Source: Pseudomonadota bacterium (GTDB lineage: Bacteria > Pseudomonadota > Gammaproteobacteria > UBA1113). From it: a stretch of 64,000 nucleotides of DNA. The notes under the pieces are model-generated. The model did not search any database. It had not been told where the DNA came from and was given only the letters and a program-made list of their open reading frames with translations. This document shows, one piece after another, positions 26,300-35,155 of the stretch. Both the position numbers and the translations under genes were made by a program. Position 1 is the first letter of the stretch; every line of letters begins with the position of its first letter. Where the stretch lies: contig JAJXUV010000002.1 of NCBI GenBank assembly GCA_021782495.1, forward strand, positions 186,001 to 250,000, given 5' to 3'.

Positions 26300-26598
26300 A
26301 GAAAACAATTGATATTACCTCGAAACAGAAAGAATTGATTCTGAACTTGTTAGAACGTTATTTACCGAATACTCCCGTGTGGGTGTATGGTTCTCGCGTT
26401 AAAGGGACAGCACGACCGCAATCCGATTTGGATATGGTAGTATTCGCAACAACTGTGCAAGAACTTCAGGTTTCTAACCTGAAAGAGGCATTTGAAGAAA
26501 GTGATTTGCCATTTAGAGTGGATTTGTTTGTTTGGGATGAAATTCCAGAGACATTTAGAAAAAATATAGAAGCCGAGCGAGTTGTGTTTAAAGCTTAG
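26290..26598 (+). CDS. Minimal nucleotidyltransferase (MNT/MntA family)
   Basis: 102 residues. The nucleotidyltransferase signature is intact: G34-S35, ten residues, then D46-x-D48 (GSRVKGTARPQSDLD), with the third metal-binding Asp at residue 78 in FRVDLF. The protein should bind ATP and transfer AMP to its HEPN partner, acting as antitoxin in MNT-HEPN pairs (family knowledge). It starts inside the HEPN gene (10 nt overlap), which implies coupled translation. Complete for the family, so unlike its partner it has kept all catalytic residues. tRNA-Thr follows on the other strand 25 nt away. Confidence 0.9.
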   Translation: MEIKKTIDITSKQKELILNLLERYLPNTPVWVYGSRVKGTARPQSDLDMVVFATTVQELQVSNLKEAFEESDLPFRVDLFVWDEIPETFRKNIEAERVVFKA

Positions 26599-26623
26599 AT
26601 ATAATGGAAGACATAACCACCTA

Positions 26624-26696
<73 letters not shown>

Positions 26697-26724
26697 GTGG
26701 GGCTCATTATAGAGCTTCTAGGGG

Positions 26725-27498
26725 ATGATGACAAGATATAAGGACACGAGGCATAACTTGAACAAGAAATACACTTATTTTGATTTGGAGCAATGGTATG
26801 AGACGCCTTTAGGCCGTCATATTTATGCTGCAGAAGCAGAGTGGCTGTCCGAGCATTTGAAGCAGTGTTTTGGTTATTATTTACTCCAGTTTGGTGGAAG
26901 TCATTCCTTAAAAGCCTTAGATGCAAGTCCTATTCGAAATCATATTTGGTGTATTCCAGCACATCATAATGACAATCATGAACCTACGATTTGTTGTCAT
27001 TTTGATGCCTTGCCTTTTGCCTCGCATTCCATCGATGCTTTTGTATTACCCCATACCTTAGAATTGTGTTCCGATCCCAAAACCATCATTCAGGCCGCTT
27101 CTGAAGCTTTGGTACCAGAAGGTATGCTGTTAATTTTAGGCTTTAATCCCGTGGGTATTTTTGCGCCCTTGAAACAATGGCTCGCTTGGCGTCGCGATAT
27201 TTTGCCCTGGGGATTGGAGTGGCAGCGAATTGGTCGAGTACGGCATTGGTTGGAAGAGTCGGGTTGTGAAGTCGAATCCATTAAAACTTTCCTTTTTTCA
27301 TTTTCTCTAAGTATTTTGGGAAATATGCGTCGACAGCATTGGGTAGAAGCTTTGGGGCAGAGCATTTGTCCCACCTGGGGCGGCATTTACCTCATCTTAG
27401 CGCGCAAACGTATGGTGCGCTTAACCCCGCTTAAGGTAAAATGGACCAAACCGGTGCTAGTGGATAAGGAACCTGCACTGCCCATGCAGAATGAATAG
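26725..27498 (+). CDS. SAM-dependent methyltransferase, YafS-like
   Basis: 257 residues. Class I methyltransferase fold, recognisable from [23 protein letters not shown] (cut: DALPF..DAFVLPH) at about residues 93-112 and the following [19 protein letters not shown]. The glycine-rich SAM motif is not canonical (KALDASPIR replaces E/DxGxG). In E. coli, yafS lies beside rnhA and dnaQ, exactly as here, which supports the assignment by synteny. The substrate is unknown. Start uncertain: ATG at 26725, ATG at 26728, or TTG at 26758; GGGG lies just before the first two. rnhA follows after 2 nt. Confidence 0.75.
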   Translation: MMTRYKDTRHNLNKKYTYFDLEQWYETPLGRHIYAAEAEWLSEHLKQCFGYYLLQFGGSHSLKALDASPIRNHIWCIPAHHNDNHEPTICCHFDALPFASHSIDAFVLPHTLELCSDPKTIIQAASEALVPEGMLLILGFNPVGIFAPLKQWLAWRRDILPWGLEWQRIGRVRHWLEESGCEVESIKTFLFSFSLSILGNMRRQHWVEALGQSICPTWGGIYLILARKRMVRLTPLKVKWTKPVLVDKEPALPMQNE

Positions 27499-27500
27499 AG

Positions 27501-27950
27501 ATGATTTTAAAAAACGTAGTAATGTACACCGATGGCGCTTGCCGCAACAATCCCGGTCCGGGCGGTTGGGGTGTGTGGATGTCTTTTGAAGGGCATGAAA
27601 AAACCCTACGCGGTTTTGAAAAAGAAACCACCAACAATCGAATGGAATTGACTGCAGCGATTATGGGTTTACGCGCTTTGAAAGAAAGTTGTGTCGTGAA
27701 TTTGCATACCGATTCACAATACGTCCAAAAAGGCATTCATCAGTGGGTCGCGGGTTGGCGCAGCCGTGGATGGCGAACGGCTTCGGGGCATGAAGTCAAG
27801 AATAAAGATTTATGGGAAAGTTTATTGAATGAAGTTGCGCGTCATCAAGTGCATTGGCATTGGGTGAGAGGACATGCGGGCAATGTACACAATGAGCGTG
27901 CAGATGCTTTGGCGCGACAAGCGATTGAGGAGCAAGAAGATAGACGGTAA
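27501..27950 (+). CDS. rnhA: Ribonuclease HI
   Basis: 149 residues. It cleaves the RNA strand of RNA:DNA hybrids (R-loops, primers). The catalytic carboxylates are all present: D11 (YTDGAC), E49 (NRMELT), D71 (HTDSQY) and D135 (ERADALA), with the accessory His125 in RGHAGN. The length is close to the E. coli protein (155). It lies 2 nt after the methyltransferase gene and upstream of dnaQ in the same direction, the conserved yafS-rnhA-dnaQ cluster, although here a palindrome separates it from dnaQ. Confidence 0.97.
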   Translation: MILKNVVMYTDGACRNNPGPGGWGVWMSFEGHEKTLRGFEKETTNNRMELTAAIMGLRALKESCVVNLHTDSQYVQKGIHQWVAGWRSRGWRTASGHEVKNKDLWESLLNEVARHQVHWHWVRGHAGNVHNERADALARQAIEEQEDRR

Positions 27951-28034
27951 GTCCCTAAGTTGAGAAAGCTCCTTGGGGAGGGTACGCGCATCCCTGCGGC
28001 GTATCCTCCCAAGTTACCCTCTTAGCTTAGGGAC
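27951..28034. repeat. 84 bp imperfect palindrome between rnhA and dnaQ
   Basis: Starts on the base after the rnhA stop. Outer arms GTCCCTAAG / CTTAGGGAC; inner arms GGGAGGGTACGC / GCGTATCCTCCC around CATCCCTGCG. It could form a long hairpin as RNA and may terminate or attenuate transcription before dnaQ. It is unlike families A-E; no second copy in the window. Confidence 0.75.
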
Positions 28035-28059
28035 TTTGTTAATATAAAGGAAACCACTA

Positions 28060-28773
28060 ATGCACAGACAAATTGCCATTGACACCGAAACGACGGGTTT
28101 GGAAGTGAAAGAAGGGCATCGCTTGATCGAAGTGGCTTGTGTGGAATTAATCGATCGACGCATTACCGGTTCAACTTACCATTGTTATATCAATCCCCAA
28201 AGAAATATTGATGCAGGCGCGATTGCGATACACGGGTTGAATGAAACTTTTTTAGCGGATAAACCGCTGTTTGCAGACATTGCTGAAGAATTCATACACT
28301 ATATTCAAGAAGCCGAACTCATTATCCACAATGCACCTTTCGATTTAGGGTTTTTACAGCGCGAATTAAAATTGTGCCGCCGCAAAGAAAGTTTGCAAGA
28401 GGACTGGAGTGTCATTGATACTTTAGTGATGGCGCGGCAAAAATACCCTCGACAAAAAAACAATTTAGATGCTTTGTGTAAGCGTTTGTCTGTGGACAAC
28501 AGCGAGCGACATTACCATGGTGCTTTGATCGATGCGCAACTCTTGGCGCAAGTCTATTTGGCCATGACCAGTGGCCAATACACCTTGTTTGGCCCCGAGA
28601 GCATATCCACGATGAATGAATTGACATCGACGCAAGTCGTCCAATCGACGGATATGGTTGAGCAGCCTTTAGCGCTGATTGAATTAAGTGAAGAAGATTT
28701 GCAAGCGCACAGACACTATTTGCAGCAGATAAAAACACACCATGGTAAGGTTATTTGGGATAAAGAGTTGTAA
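28060..28773 (+). CDS. dnaQ: DNA polymerase III epsilon subunit (3'-5' proofreading exonuclease)
   Basis: 237 residues. DEDDh exonuclease: Exo I D8-T-E10 (IDTETTGLE), Exo II in IIHNAPFDLGFL, Exo III with HGALIDAQLLA (His and Asp). The C-terminal part includes the helix-rich tail that contacts the alpha subunit. It edits replication errors in the Pol III core. The length is similar to E. coli DnaQ (243). The ATG at 28060 is preceded by AAAGGAAA. An 84 bp palindrome separates it from rnhA, so it may have its own promoter in 28035-28059 or depend on read-through. Confidence 0.95.
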   Translation: MHRQIAIDTETTGLEVKEGHRLIEVACVELIDRRITGSTYHCYINPQRNIDAGAIAIHGLNETFLADKPLFADIAEEFIHYIQEAELIIHNAPFDLGFLQRELKLCRRKESLQEDWSVIDTLVMARQKYPRQKNNLDALCKRLSVDNSERHYHGALIDAQLLAQVYLAMTSGQYTLFGPESISTMNELTSTQVVQSTDMVEQPLALIELSEEDLQAHRHYLQQIKTHHGKVIWDKEL

Positions 28774-28821
28774 TTTCCTCTGAATGCTGTATTTTGTGTC
28801 AATCATTATAGGAGATTTAAG

Positions 28822-30000
28822 GTGGTAAAAAGAACTTTTTTTGAGAGGTTCCGAGAAATAGAATCTCTAGGCGGTATCTTGTTGTTATTGGCAGCCGTGC
28901 TTGCCATCCTCATCAGCAATACTCCTTTGCAAGCGTGGTACCATCATTTTTTTCGTGAAATACCTGTGAGCTTTGGAATTGGAAAATTCAGCATTGTAGA
29001 ATCCTTACAATATTGGATCAACGATGGTTTAATGGTTCTTTTTTTTCTTTTGGTTGGGCTGGAAATTAAACGGGAATTGGTGATAGGAGAATTGAGTCGT
29101 CTTTCTCGTGCTTTATTGCCTGTCATGGCAGCATTGGGTGGCATCGTCATGCCAGCCATTATTTATTTGTTGGTGAACAAAGGCATGTCTGACTATCAAC
29201 CCGGTTGGGCAATTCCAACGGCAACGGACATTGCTTTTTCTCTCGGCGTTTTATCCTTATTAAAATCGCGTATTCCACTGAGCCTTAAGATTTTTTTAAC
29301 GGCCTTGGCCATCATTGACGATTTAGGCGCTATTGTGGTGATCGCGGTGTTTTATACGGCGGGATTGTCTTGGTTGCTTGTCTTAGCTTCCTTTTTTTGC
29401 ATTACGATTTTAATCTTATTTAACCGTGCGGGTGTGGTGCGTTTTGCACCTTATGCCGTGGTGGGTTTCATATTGTGGTTGTGTGTCTTGACTTCGGGGA
29501 TCCATGCGACGCTGGCAGGCATTGCTTTGGCTTTTGCTTATCCTTTACAAGATAAAAAAAATCAGTTGAATTCTCCTTCGCGGCGCGTAGAAATGCATTT
29601 GCATCCTTGGGTGTCGTATCTTATTTTACCGATTTTTGCTTTTGCCAATTCCGGCGTTTCTTTCGCACGTGTCACGGAATATAGTCTCATACATCCGATT
29701 ACCTTGGGGGTTTTTGCCGGATTATTTTTTGGTAAACCGCTGGGCATTTTTTTGGCTTCTTGGTTGGCAGTTAAAACTAAAGTTACCACCCTTCCACGCG
29801 ACGTTCATTTTGGTATGATTTATGGCGTCGGCATTTTAGCCGGGATCGGATTCACCATGAGTCTTTTTGTGGGCAGTTTGGCATTTCCAACAGAAGAATA
29901 CCGTTTGATGGTTAAAGTCGGTGTTTTTGGCGCTTCTTTCTTATCTGGGCTCATCGGGTATGTTGTGCTGAGACGTTTGAGCGTACCGTCGGAGCAGTAG
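28822..30000 (+). CDS. nhaA: Na+/H+ antiporter NhaA
   Basis: 392 residues from a GTG start (GGAG 7 nt upstream). An inner-membrane antiporter that exports Na+ (or Li+) for H+ and controls internal pH. About 12 hydrophobic segments. The ion-binding aspartate pair is in AIIDDLGAIVVIA (about residues 169-170), and the TM4/TM11 crossing is recognisable (PTATDIAFSLGVL; GIGFTMSLFVG). The length equals E. coli NhaA (388). The last 50 nt overlap the 3' end of the convergent spoVR gene, an unusual tail-to-tail coding overlap. Confidence 0.96.
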   Translation: MVKRTFFERFREIESLGGILLLLAAVLAILISNTPLQAWYHHFFREIPVSFGIGKFSIVESLQYWINDGLMVLFFLLVGLEIKRELVIGELSRLSRALLPVMAALGGIVMPAIIYLLVNKGMSDYQPGWAIPTATDIAFSLGVLSLLKSRIPLSLKIFLTALAIIDDLGAIVVIAVFYTAGLSWLLVLASFFCITILILFNRAGVVRFAPYAVVGFILWLCVLTSGIHATLAGIALAFAYPLQDKKNQLNSPSRRVEMHLHPWVSYLILPIFAFANSGVSFARVTEYSLIHPITLGVFAGLFFGKPLGIFLASWLAVKTKVTTLPRDVHFGMIYGVGILAGIGFTMSLFVGSLAFPTEEYRLMVKVGVFGASFLSGLIGYVVLRRLSVPSEQ

Positions 30001-31495
30001 AAGGACATCTCACTATTTTTAAGACGGTACCTTGAGGCGAAACACTTTCTAAGATCACGTCAAAGCCCCACAAAGCATGAAAATGTTTTAAGACTTCTTG
30101 AGTTGAAGTTTCATCCAAAGGCCTGTGGTTTATTTGCGTATGTCTGAGTATGATAGCGCGATCGCTTTTAATGTGCGCCTCATAAATTTGAATACGGGGT
30201 TCTACGGAATCTAAATTGTATTGTTGACTCAGTCCTTCTCTTAAAGCGGTGTATCCCACTTCATCGTGAATAGCTGTGATTTTAAGATCGGGTTCATTGC
30301 TGTCGTCTAAGACGGAAAAGAGTTTTAAATCGCGTATCAATTTGGGTGAAAGGTATTGTAGGATAAAACTTTCATCTTTGAAATTTCGCATGGCAAAATC
30401 CAAGGCTTCCAAAGGAGGCGTATTTGTTAAATCAGGGAAAAATACTTCGTCTTCTTTGGTGGGATCTCTACAGATGCGTTCTATGTCTGAGAATAGATGG
30501 TAGCCTAAAGTGTAAGGATTAATTCCATAAAATCCCGGGGAATCGTAAGGCAATTGATAAATTAAATTGGTGTGGTTTTTAAAAAATTCCATCATAAAAG
30601 AATCCGATACCATTTTTTGATTGTACAATTCATTGATGATGCGATAATGCCAAAAGGTCGCCCATCCTTCGTTCATTACTTTGGTGAGTTTTTGCGGATA
30701 AAAATATTGTGCTATTTTTCTCGATATCCGGATGATTTCCCGTTGCCAAGGTTCCAACAAAGGCGCATTTTTTTCTAAAAAGTATAAGAGATTTTCTTCG
30801 GGCTCTTTTGGAAAGTGCTCTTTTTTATCGGTTAGAGAATTTTTTTGAAAATGCGGTGGAATGGTTATCCAGAGATCGTTGACTTGACTTTGCAAATAAG
30901 CAGCGCGCTCGCTTTGTCTGGTTTTTTCTTCTTGTAAAGAGATTTTTTGAGGCCTTTTGTAGCGGTCGATGCCATAATTTCTCAAAGCATGACAAGCATC
31001 TAAAAGTTCTTCTACAGCGGTGGAACCGTATTTTTCTTCACATTCGTGAATATAGTTTTTAGCAAAGACCATGTAGTCGATAATAGAATCTGCATTAGTC
31101 CACGTTTTAAAAAGATAATTGTTTTTAAAAAATGAATTGTGGCCATAGCAAGCATGCGCCATGACCATGGCTTGTAAAACCATGGTATTTTCTTCGAGCA
31201 AATAACTGATGCAGGGATCTGAATTAATCACCATTTCATAAGCCAAATTCGTGTATCCTTTTCGATACAACTTCTCTGTGTTTACAAAGCGTTTTCCAAA
31301 AGACCAATGGGTGTAATTGATGGGTAACCCAGAAGAGGCGTAAAGATCCAACATTTGCTCAGCCGATATGATCTCAATTTGATTGTTATAAGTGTCCAAA
31401 TCAAATGCTTGTGCAATGTCGAGAATGGCTTTTTCATATAGCTGAAGCGATTCAAGCGTCCATTCAGAATTTTGAGGCAATAATTTTTTAGACAT
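29951..31495 (-). CDS. spoVR: SpoVR family protein (YcgB-like)
   Basis: 514 residues. Conserved blocks include MLDLYASSGLPINYTHWSFGK (cut: YTHWSFGK near residue 65), YLLEENTMVLQAMVMAHACYGHNSFF (cut: HACYGHN near 118) and MNEGWATFWHYRI. Members are found in spore-formers (cortex assembly) and widely in proteobacteria, where the gene travels with prkA and yeaH; the biochemical function is unknown. Last gene of the prkA-yeaH-spoVR run, 2 nt after yeaH. Its 3' end overlaps the end of nhaA by 50 nt on the opposite strand. Confidence 0.93.
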   Translation of the reverse strand: MSKKLLPQNSEWTLESLQLYEKAILDIAQAFDLDTYNNQIEIISAEQMLDLYASSGLPINYTHWSFGKRFVNTEKLYRKGYTNLAYEMVINSDPCISYLLEENTMVLQAMVMAHACYGHNSFFKNNYLFKTWTNADSIIDYMVFAKNYIHECEEKYGSTAVEELLDACHALRNYGIDRYKRPQKISLQEEKTRQSERAAYLQSQVNDLWITIPPHFQKNSLTDKKEHFPKEPEENLLYFLEKNAPLLEPWQREIIRISRKIAQYFYPQKLTKVMNEGWATFWHYRIINELYNQKMVSDSFMMEFFKNHTNLIYQLPYDSPGFYGINPYTLGYHLFSDIERICRDPTKEDEVFFPDLTNTPPLEALDFAMRNFKDESFILQYLSPKLIRDLKLFSVLDDSNEPDLKITAIHDEVGYTALREGLSQQYNLDSVEPRIQIYEAHIKSDRAIILRHTQINHRPLDETSTQEVLKHFHALWGFDVILESVSPQGTVLKIVRCPSTAPTVRSNVSAQHTR

Positions 31496-31497
31496 TA

Positions 31498-32760
31498 TTA
31501 AATATTCCTTTTAAACAATTCATGCAATGCAAAAAATAACTCATTGGGTTTCGAAATACTTTGCATGGCAAAATTAGCGTGTTTGTGTTTTACGTTTAAA
31601 TAAGCATTCCACAAGCTCTGATGGTGCCTTGGCATAATTTCAATATAGGCATAATACTGCACTAAAGGCATGATTCGTTCATTCAACACACTTTGGCAAT
31701 AAGGCGAATCCGCATTCCAATTGTCGCCATCCGAGGCTTGAGCTACATAAATATTCCAATCGTTGGTTGGGTAGCGATCGACGATAATCTTGTAAATCAA
31801 TTCTAAAGCGCTAGAGACGACTGTTCCCCCGGTTTCTCTGGAATAAAAAAAGTCTTGTTCATTGACTTCTTTGGCGATGGTATGATGGCGTATAAAAATA
31901 ATTTGTATTTTCTGATAAGTTCTAGTTAAAAACAAATAGAGTAGAATAAAAAAACGTTTGGCCATTTCTTTTTTAGCTTCATCCATAGAACCGGAAACGT
32001 CCATCACACAAAACATGATCGCTTGAGAAGACGGCACAATTTGTGGACTACTTCTATGATACAAAATATCCGAAGTATCGATAAAAGGGATGGCCTTAAC
32101 TTCTTTTTGCATCCATTGGATATAACATTCCAAACGTATTCGCCTGGGCGAAGAAGAAGCGATTTTAGCAGGCAATCGAGCGAGTCTTTCCAGCGCTATT
32201 TTTAATTTTTGGCGTTTATCGTGACTTAAACTGATTCTTCTGCCAAGCGCTTTCCTAAAAGAACGGATGATACTGATGTTATTGGGAGAACCCGAGCGAG
32301 AAAAACCGCTTTTGACATTTTGAAATTGTGGTATGGATTTTAGCTCTGTTTTCACCAAATTGGGTAACTCTAAATCTTCGAAAAAAAAATCCAGAAATTC
32401 ATCTTTGTTGATTTCAAAGGTAAAATCATCTTCTCCTTCGCCCCGGTCAGAGGCATTTTCGCCCAAAGATTGAGTGTCGACAACCGGAGGCCTGGCGATG
32501 GTATCGCCTTTGATAAATTCCTTATTTCCGGGGAAAATATGGTTGATTTGACCGCCGGAGGCGTAACGAAAAAAAGGTTCGCGAATGTCTTTTTTAGGAA
32601 TGCTTATTTTTTCTCCGCCCTGAATATCGGTGATGGACCGTTGGCTTAAGGCATGCGATAGGGCTTCTTTGATTTGTTTTTTGAATCGATTGATGAAACG
32701 TTGCCGGCTGACGGTGCTGGTATTTTTGGCGTGGTGGCGTCTATCAATAAACTGAACCAT
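31498..32760 (-). CDS. yeaH: DUF444 / YeaH family protein with von Willebrand A-like domain
   Basis: 420 residues from the ATG at 32760, chosen because AAGGTGA lies just upstream and MVQFIDRRHHAKN is the usual YeaH N-terminus; the frame extends to 32808 inside prkA, but that part looks unused. C-terminal VWA-like domain with MIDAS-type DVSGSMDE (about residue 250). YeaH acts with the kinase PrkA/YeaG in stress and nitrogen-starvation responses in E. coli (established for E. coli; mechanism unclear). It sits between prkA and spoVR, all on the minus strand. Confidence 0.93.
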   Translation of the reverse strand: MVQFIDRRHHAKNTSTVSRQRFINRFKKQIKEALSHALSQRSITDIQGGEKISIPKKDIREPFFRYASGGQINHIFPGNKEFIKGDTIARPPVVDTQSLGENASDRGEGEDDFTFEINKDEFLDFFFEDLELPNLVKTELKSIPQFQNVKSGFSRSGSPNNISIIRSFRKALGRRISLSHDKRQKLKIALERLARLPAKIASSSPRRIRLECYIQWMQKEVKAIPFIDTSDILYHRSSPQIVPSSQAIMFCVMDVSGSMDEAKKEMAKRFFILLYLFLTRTYQKIQIIFIRHHTIAKEVNEQDFFYSRETGGTVVSSALELIYKIIVDRYPTNDWNIYVAQASDGDNWNADSPYCQSVLNERIMPLVQYYAYIEIMPRHHQSLWNAYLNVKHKHANFAMQSISKPNELFFALHELFKRNI

Positions 32761-32777
32761 GGAGTCACCTTCGTTTC

Positions 32778-34703
32778 TTAATTTGATTTCCTCACACGCA
32801 AATACCATTCACACAACAATTTAACTTGTTTCTTCGTATAGCCTTTACTGACCATTCTTTGTATGAACTCATCGTGCTTTTTCTTTTCTTCTTCAGAGGA
32901 TTTAGGATTAAATGAAATAATGGGCAGTAAATCTTCTGTATTCGAAAACATTTTCTTTTCAATCACACTGCGTAATTTTTCATAACTGTTCCAAACCGGG
33001 TTTTTACCTTTATTGTTGGCTCTGGCTCTCAAAACAAAATTCACGATTTCGTGTCTGAAATCTTTTGGATTGGAAATGCCAGAAGGTTTTTCAATTTGTT
33101 CCAATTCTGCATTCAAAGCACTTCGATCGTATATTTCTCCCGTATCGGGATCGCGGTAATCTTGATCTTGGATCCAAAAATCGGCGAAACTCACATATCG
33201 GTCAAAAATGTTTTGTCCATACTCTGAATAAGATTCTAAGTAAGCGGTTTGTATTTCTTTGCCTACAAAATTTATATAATGCGGCACTAGGTATTCTTTG
33301 ATAAATCCCAGGTAACGATCCCTTGTTTCAGTCGGGAATTGTTCTTCTTCTACTTGTCTTTCTAAGACATAAAACAAATGGACAGGGTTTGCCGATATTT
33401 CATTGGGATCGAAGTTAAATACTTTGGATAATATCTTAAAAGAAAAACGCGTCGATAAACCGGTCATGCCTTCGCTGACGCCGGCATAATCCTTATATTC
33501 TTGATAGGATTTGGCTTTGGGATCGATGTCTTTTAAATTTTCGCCATTGTAAATGCGCATTTTGGAATAAATGCTCGAATTTTCGGGTTCTTTTAAACGT
33601 GATAAAACCGCAAATTCAGCCATAATCTCCAAAGTGTCTGGTGCACAGGAAGCGGTTTTTAAGGAACTGTTTTCAATAAGTTTTTTGTAAATTTTAATTT
33701 CTTCAGAAACCCGCAAACAATAAGGAACTTTAATGATATACACGCGATCGATAAAAGCTTCATTGTTTTTATTGTTTTTAAAGGTATACCATTCTGCTTC
33801 ATTGGAGTGTGCCAAGATAAATCCATCAAAAGGAATCGAAGAAATGCCTTCGGTGGCATTGTAATTGCCTTCTTGAGTTGCCGTTAATAAAGGATGCAAA
33901 ACTTTAATCGGTGCTTTAAACATTTCTACGAATTCCATGAGACCGCGATTGCCTCTGCAGAGACTTCCAGAAAAGCTATAAGAATCGACGTCATTTTGTG
34001 AAAAATGTTCTAGTTTGCGAATATCGACTTTTCCAACCAAAGAAGAAATATCTTGGTTGTTTTCGTCACCCGGTTCTGTTTTGCTGATAGCGATTTGATT
34101 TAATATGGAAGGGTAGAGTTTCACCACGCGAAATTGTGTGATGTCGCCATTGAATTCATTCAAGCGTTTAACAGCCCAAGGCGACATGATGGTGTTTAAA
34201 TAGCGTTCTGGGATCCCATATTTTTCTTTCAATAAAGGACCATCTTCTTGTTTGGAAAATAAACCCAAGGGACTTTCTTGAATGGGCGAGCCTTTGATCG
34301 CATAAATGGGTTCTTTTTCCATCAAAAATTTTAAGCGTTCCGCCAAAGAAGATTTACCGCCACCCACGGGGCCTAATAAATAAAGTATTTGTTTTCGTTC
34401 TTCCAATCCTTGTGCAGCGTGTTTGATGTACGCCACAATTTGCATGATGGTTTCTTCCATGCCAAAAAAATCGCTGAAAGTCTCGTATCGTTGAATAACG
34501 CGATTGGAAAAAATTCGGCTTAATATAGGATCGGTGCGTGTGTCGATGGATTGGGGTTCGCCAATGGCTTTAAACAATCGTTCTGCTGCATTGGCATAGA
34601 CACTGGGATCTTTTTTACAAAGTTCTAAATACGCCATCAAACTCATTTCTTCTTGCGAGCGTGCATCGAAGCGATGTTGGTAGTTAGCCAATAGATCAGA
34701 CAT
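32778..34703 (-). CDS. prkA: PrkA (YeaG) serine protein kinase
   Basis: 641 residues. N-terminal AAA-type domain with Walker A GPVGGGKSS (about residue 108) and a C-terminal kinase-like domain; full length for the family (E. coli YeaG 644). First gene of prkA-yeaH-spoVR, with GGGGAG 5 nt before the ATG. In E. coli yeaG-yeaH is induced by stationary phase and nitrogen starvation; in Bacillus PrkA affects sporulation. The conserved triad suggests a common stress pathway in this organism (inference). The promoter should lie in 34704-34800; no clear elements assigned. Confidence 0.95.
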   Translation of the reverse strand: MSDLLANYQHRFDARSQEEMSLMAYLELCKKDPSVYANAAERLFKAIGEPQSIDTRTDPILSRIFSNRVIQRYETFSDFFGMEETIMQIVAYIKHAAQGLEERKQILYLLGPVGGGKSSLAERLKFLMEKEPIYAIKGSPIQESPLGLFSKQEDGPLLKEKYGIPERYLNTIMSPWAVKRLNEFNGDITQFRVVKLYPSILNQIAISKTEPGDENNQDISSLVGKVDIRKLEHFSQNDVDSYSFSGSLCRGNRGLMEFVEMFKAPIKVLHPLLTATQEGNYNATEGISSIPFDGFILAHSNEAEWYTFKNNKNNEAFIDRVYIIKVPYCLRVSEEIKIYKKLIENSSLKTASCAPDTLEIMAEFAVLSRLKEPENSSIYSKMRIYNGENLKDIDPKAKSYQEYKDYAGVSEGMTGLSTRFSFKILSKVFNFDPNEISANPVHLFYVLERQVEEEQFPTETRDRYLGFIKEYLVPHYINFVGKEIQTAYLESYSEYGQNIFDRYVSFADFWIQDQDYRDPDTGEIYDRSALNAELEQIEKPSGISNPKDFRHEIVNFVLRARANNKGKNPVWNSYEKLRSVIEKKMFSNTEDLLPIISFNPKSSEEEKKKHDEFIQRMVSKGYTKKQVKLLCEWYLRVRKSN

Positions 34704-34825
34704 AGCATCTCCCCTTGCTTATCATGTACTTTGTTTAATCAGTATAGACTATTCAGCAGCGACAGGGGTGTTTTTGTACGTATTTTAAACACTTAAGCTT
34801 GAATTTTGACTTTTTCGCACAATTA

Positions 34826-35050
34826 CTATTTCTTGCGCTTATTTGTAGCTACCCCTTGCCGCATATTAGAGCCGTTATTGATGGTAAAAGTACCTGAGCG
34901 TCGTTTTGAAGACTCTTTGGCTGTTTTTACGAAAGCGCCCGCCATAGCTTCTAGGTTCTCTTTTTTGAGTTCGTCCAGCTCTTCAAGTGTCGGAGCAAGT
35001 TCAAGCTCGCCTAGTGCTTCAAGCTCAAGTTCTTCTTCAGAAAGTAGGTT
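34826..35050 (-). pseudogene. Possible 3' remnant of a gene (74 codons, no start)
   Basis: On the minus strand a frame is open from just after a TAA (35051-35053) to TAG at 34826. It reads as an acidic amphipathic stretch (SEEELELEALGELELAP...LEELDELKKENLEAM) and a basic end (SSKRRSGTF ... NKRKK). There is no ATG, GTG or TTG in the upstream part; the first ATG is codon 39. In the neighbouring frame just upstream, LGTLSNGKITDKIIYPAY could be the preceding part, which would imply a frameshift at about 35040. Not recognised. The Ser-rich open frame on the plus strand over the same bases is its mirror image. Confidence 0.4.
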
Positions 35051-35155
35051 TTATAAGCAGGGTAGATAATTTTATCTGTGATCTTGCCATTACTCAGAGT
35101 ACCGAGTAATAGCTCTCGACCTAGCTTTTAGGTCGCTGCTCCAGTTTACATAAAT

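Noticed and set aside
34806-35069. Ser-rich 87-residue open frame on the plus strand
   Set aside because: Its serine run is the mirror of GAA/CTT-rich codons on the minus strand; no ribosome site, no homology, and the minus reading looks more protein-like.
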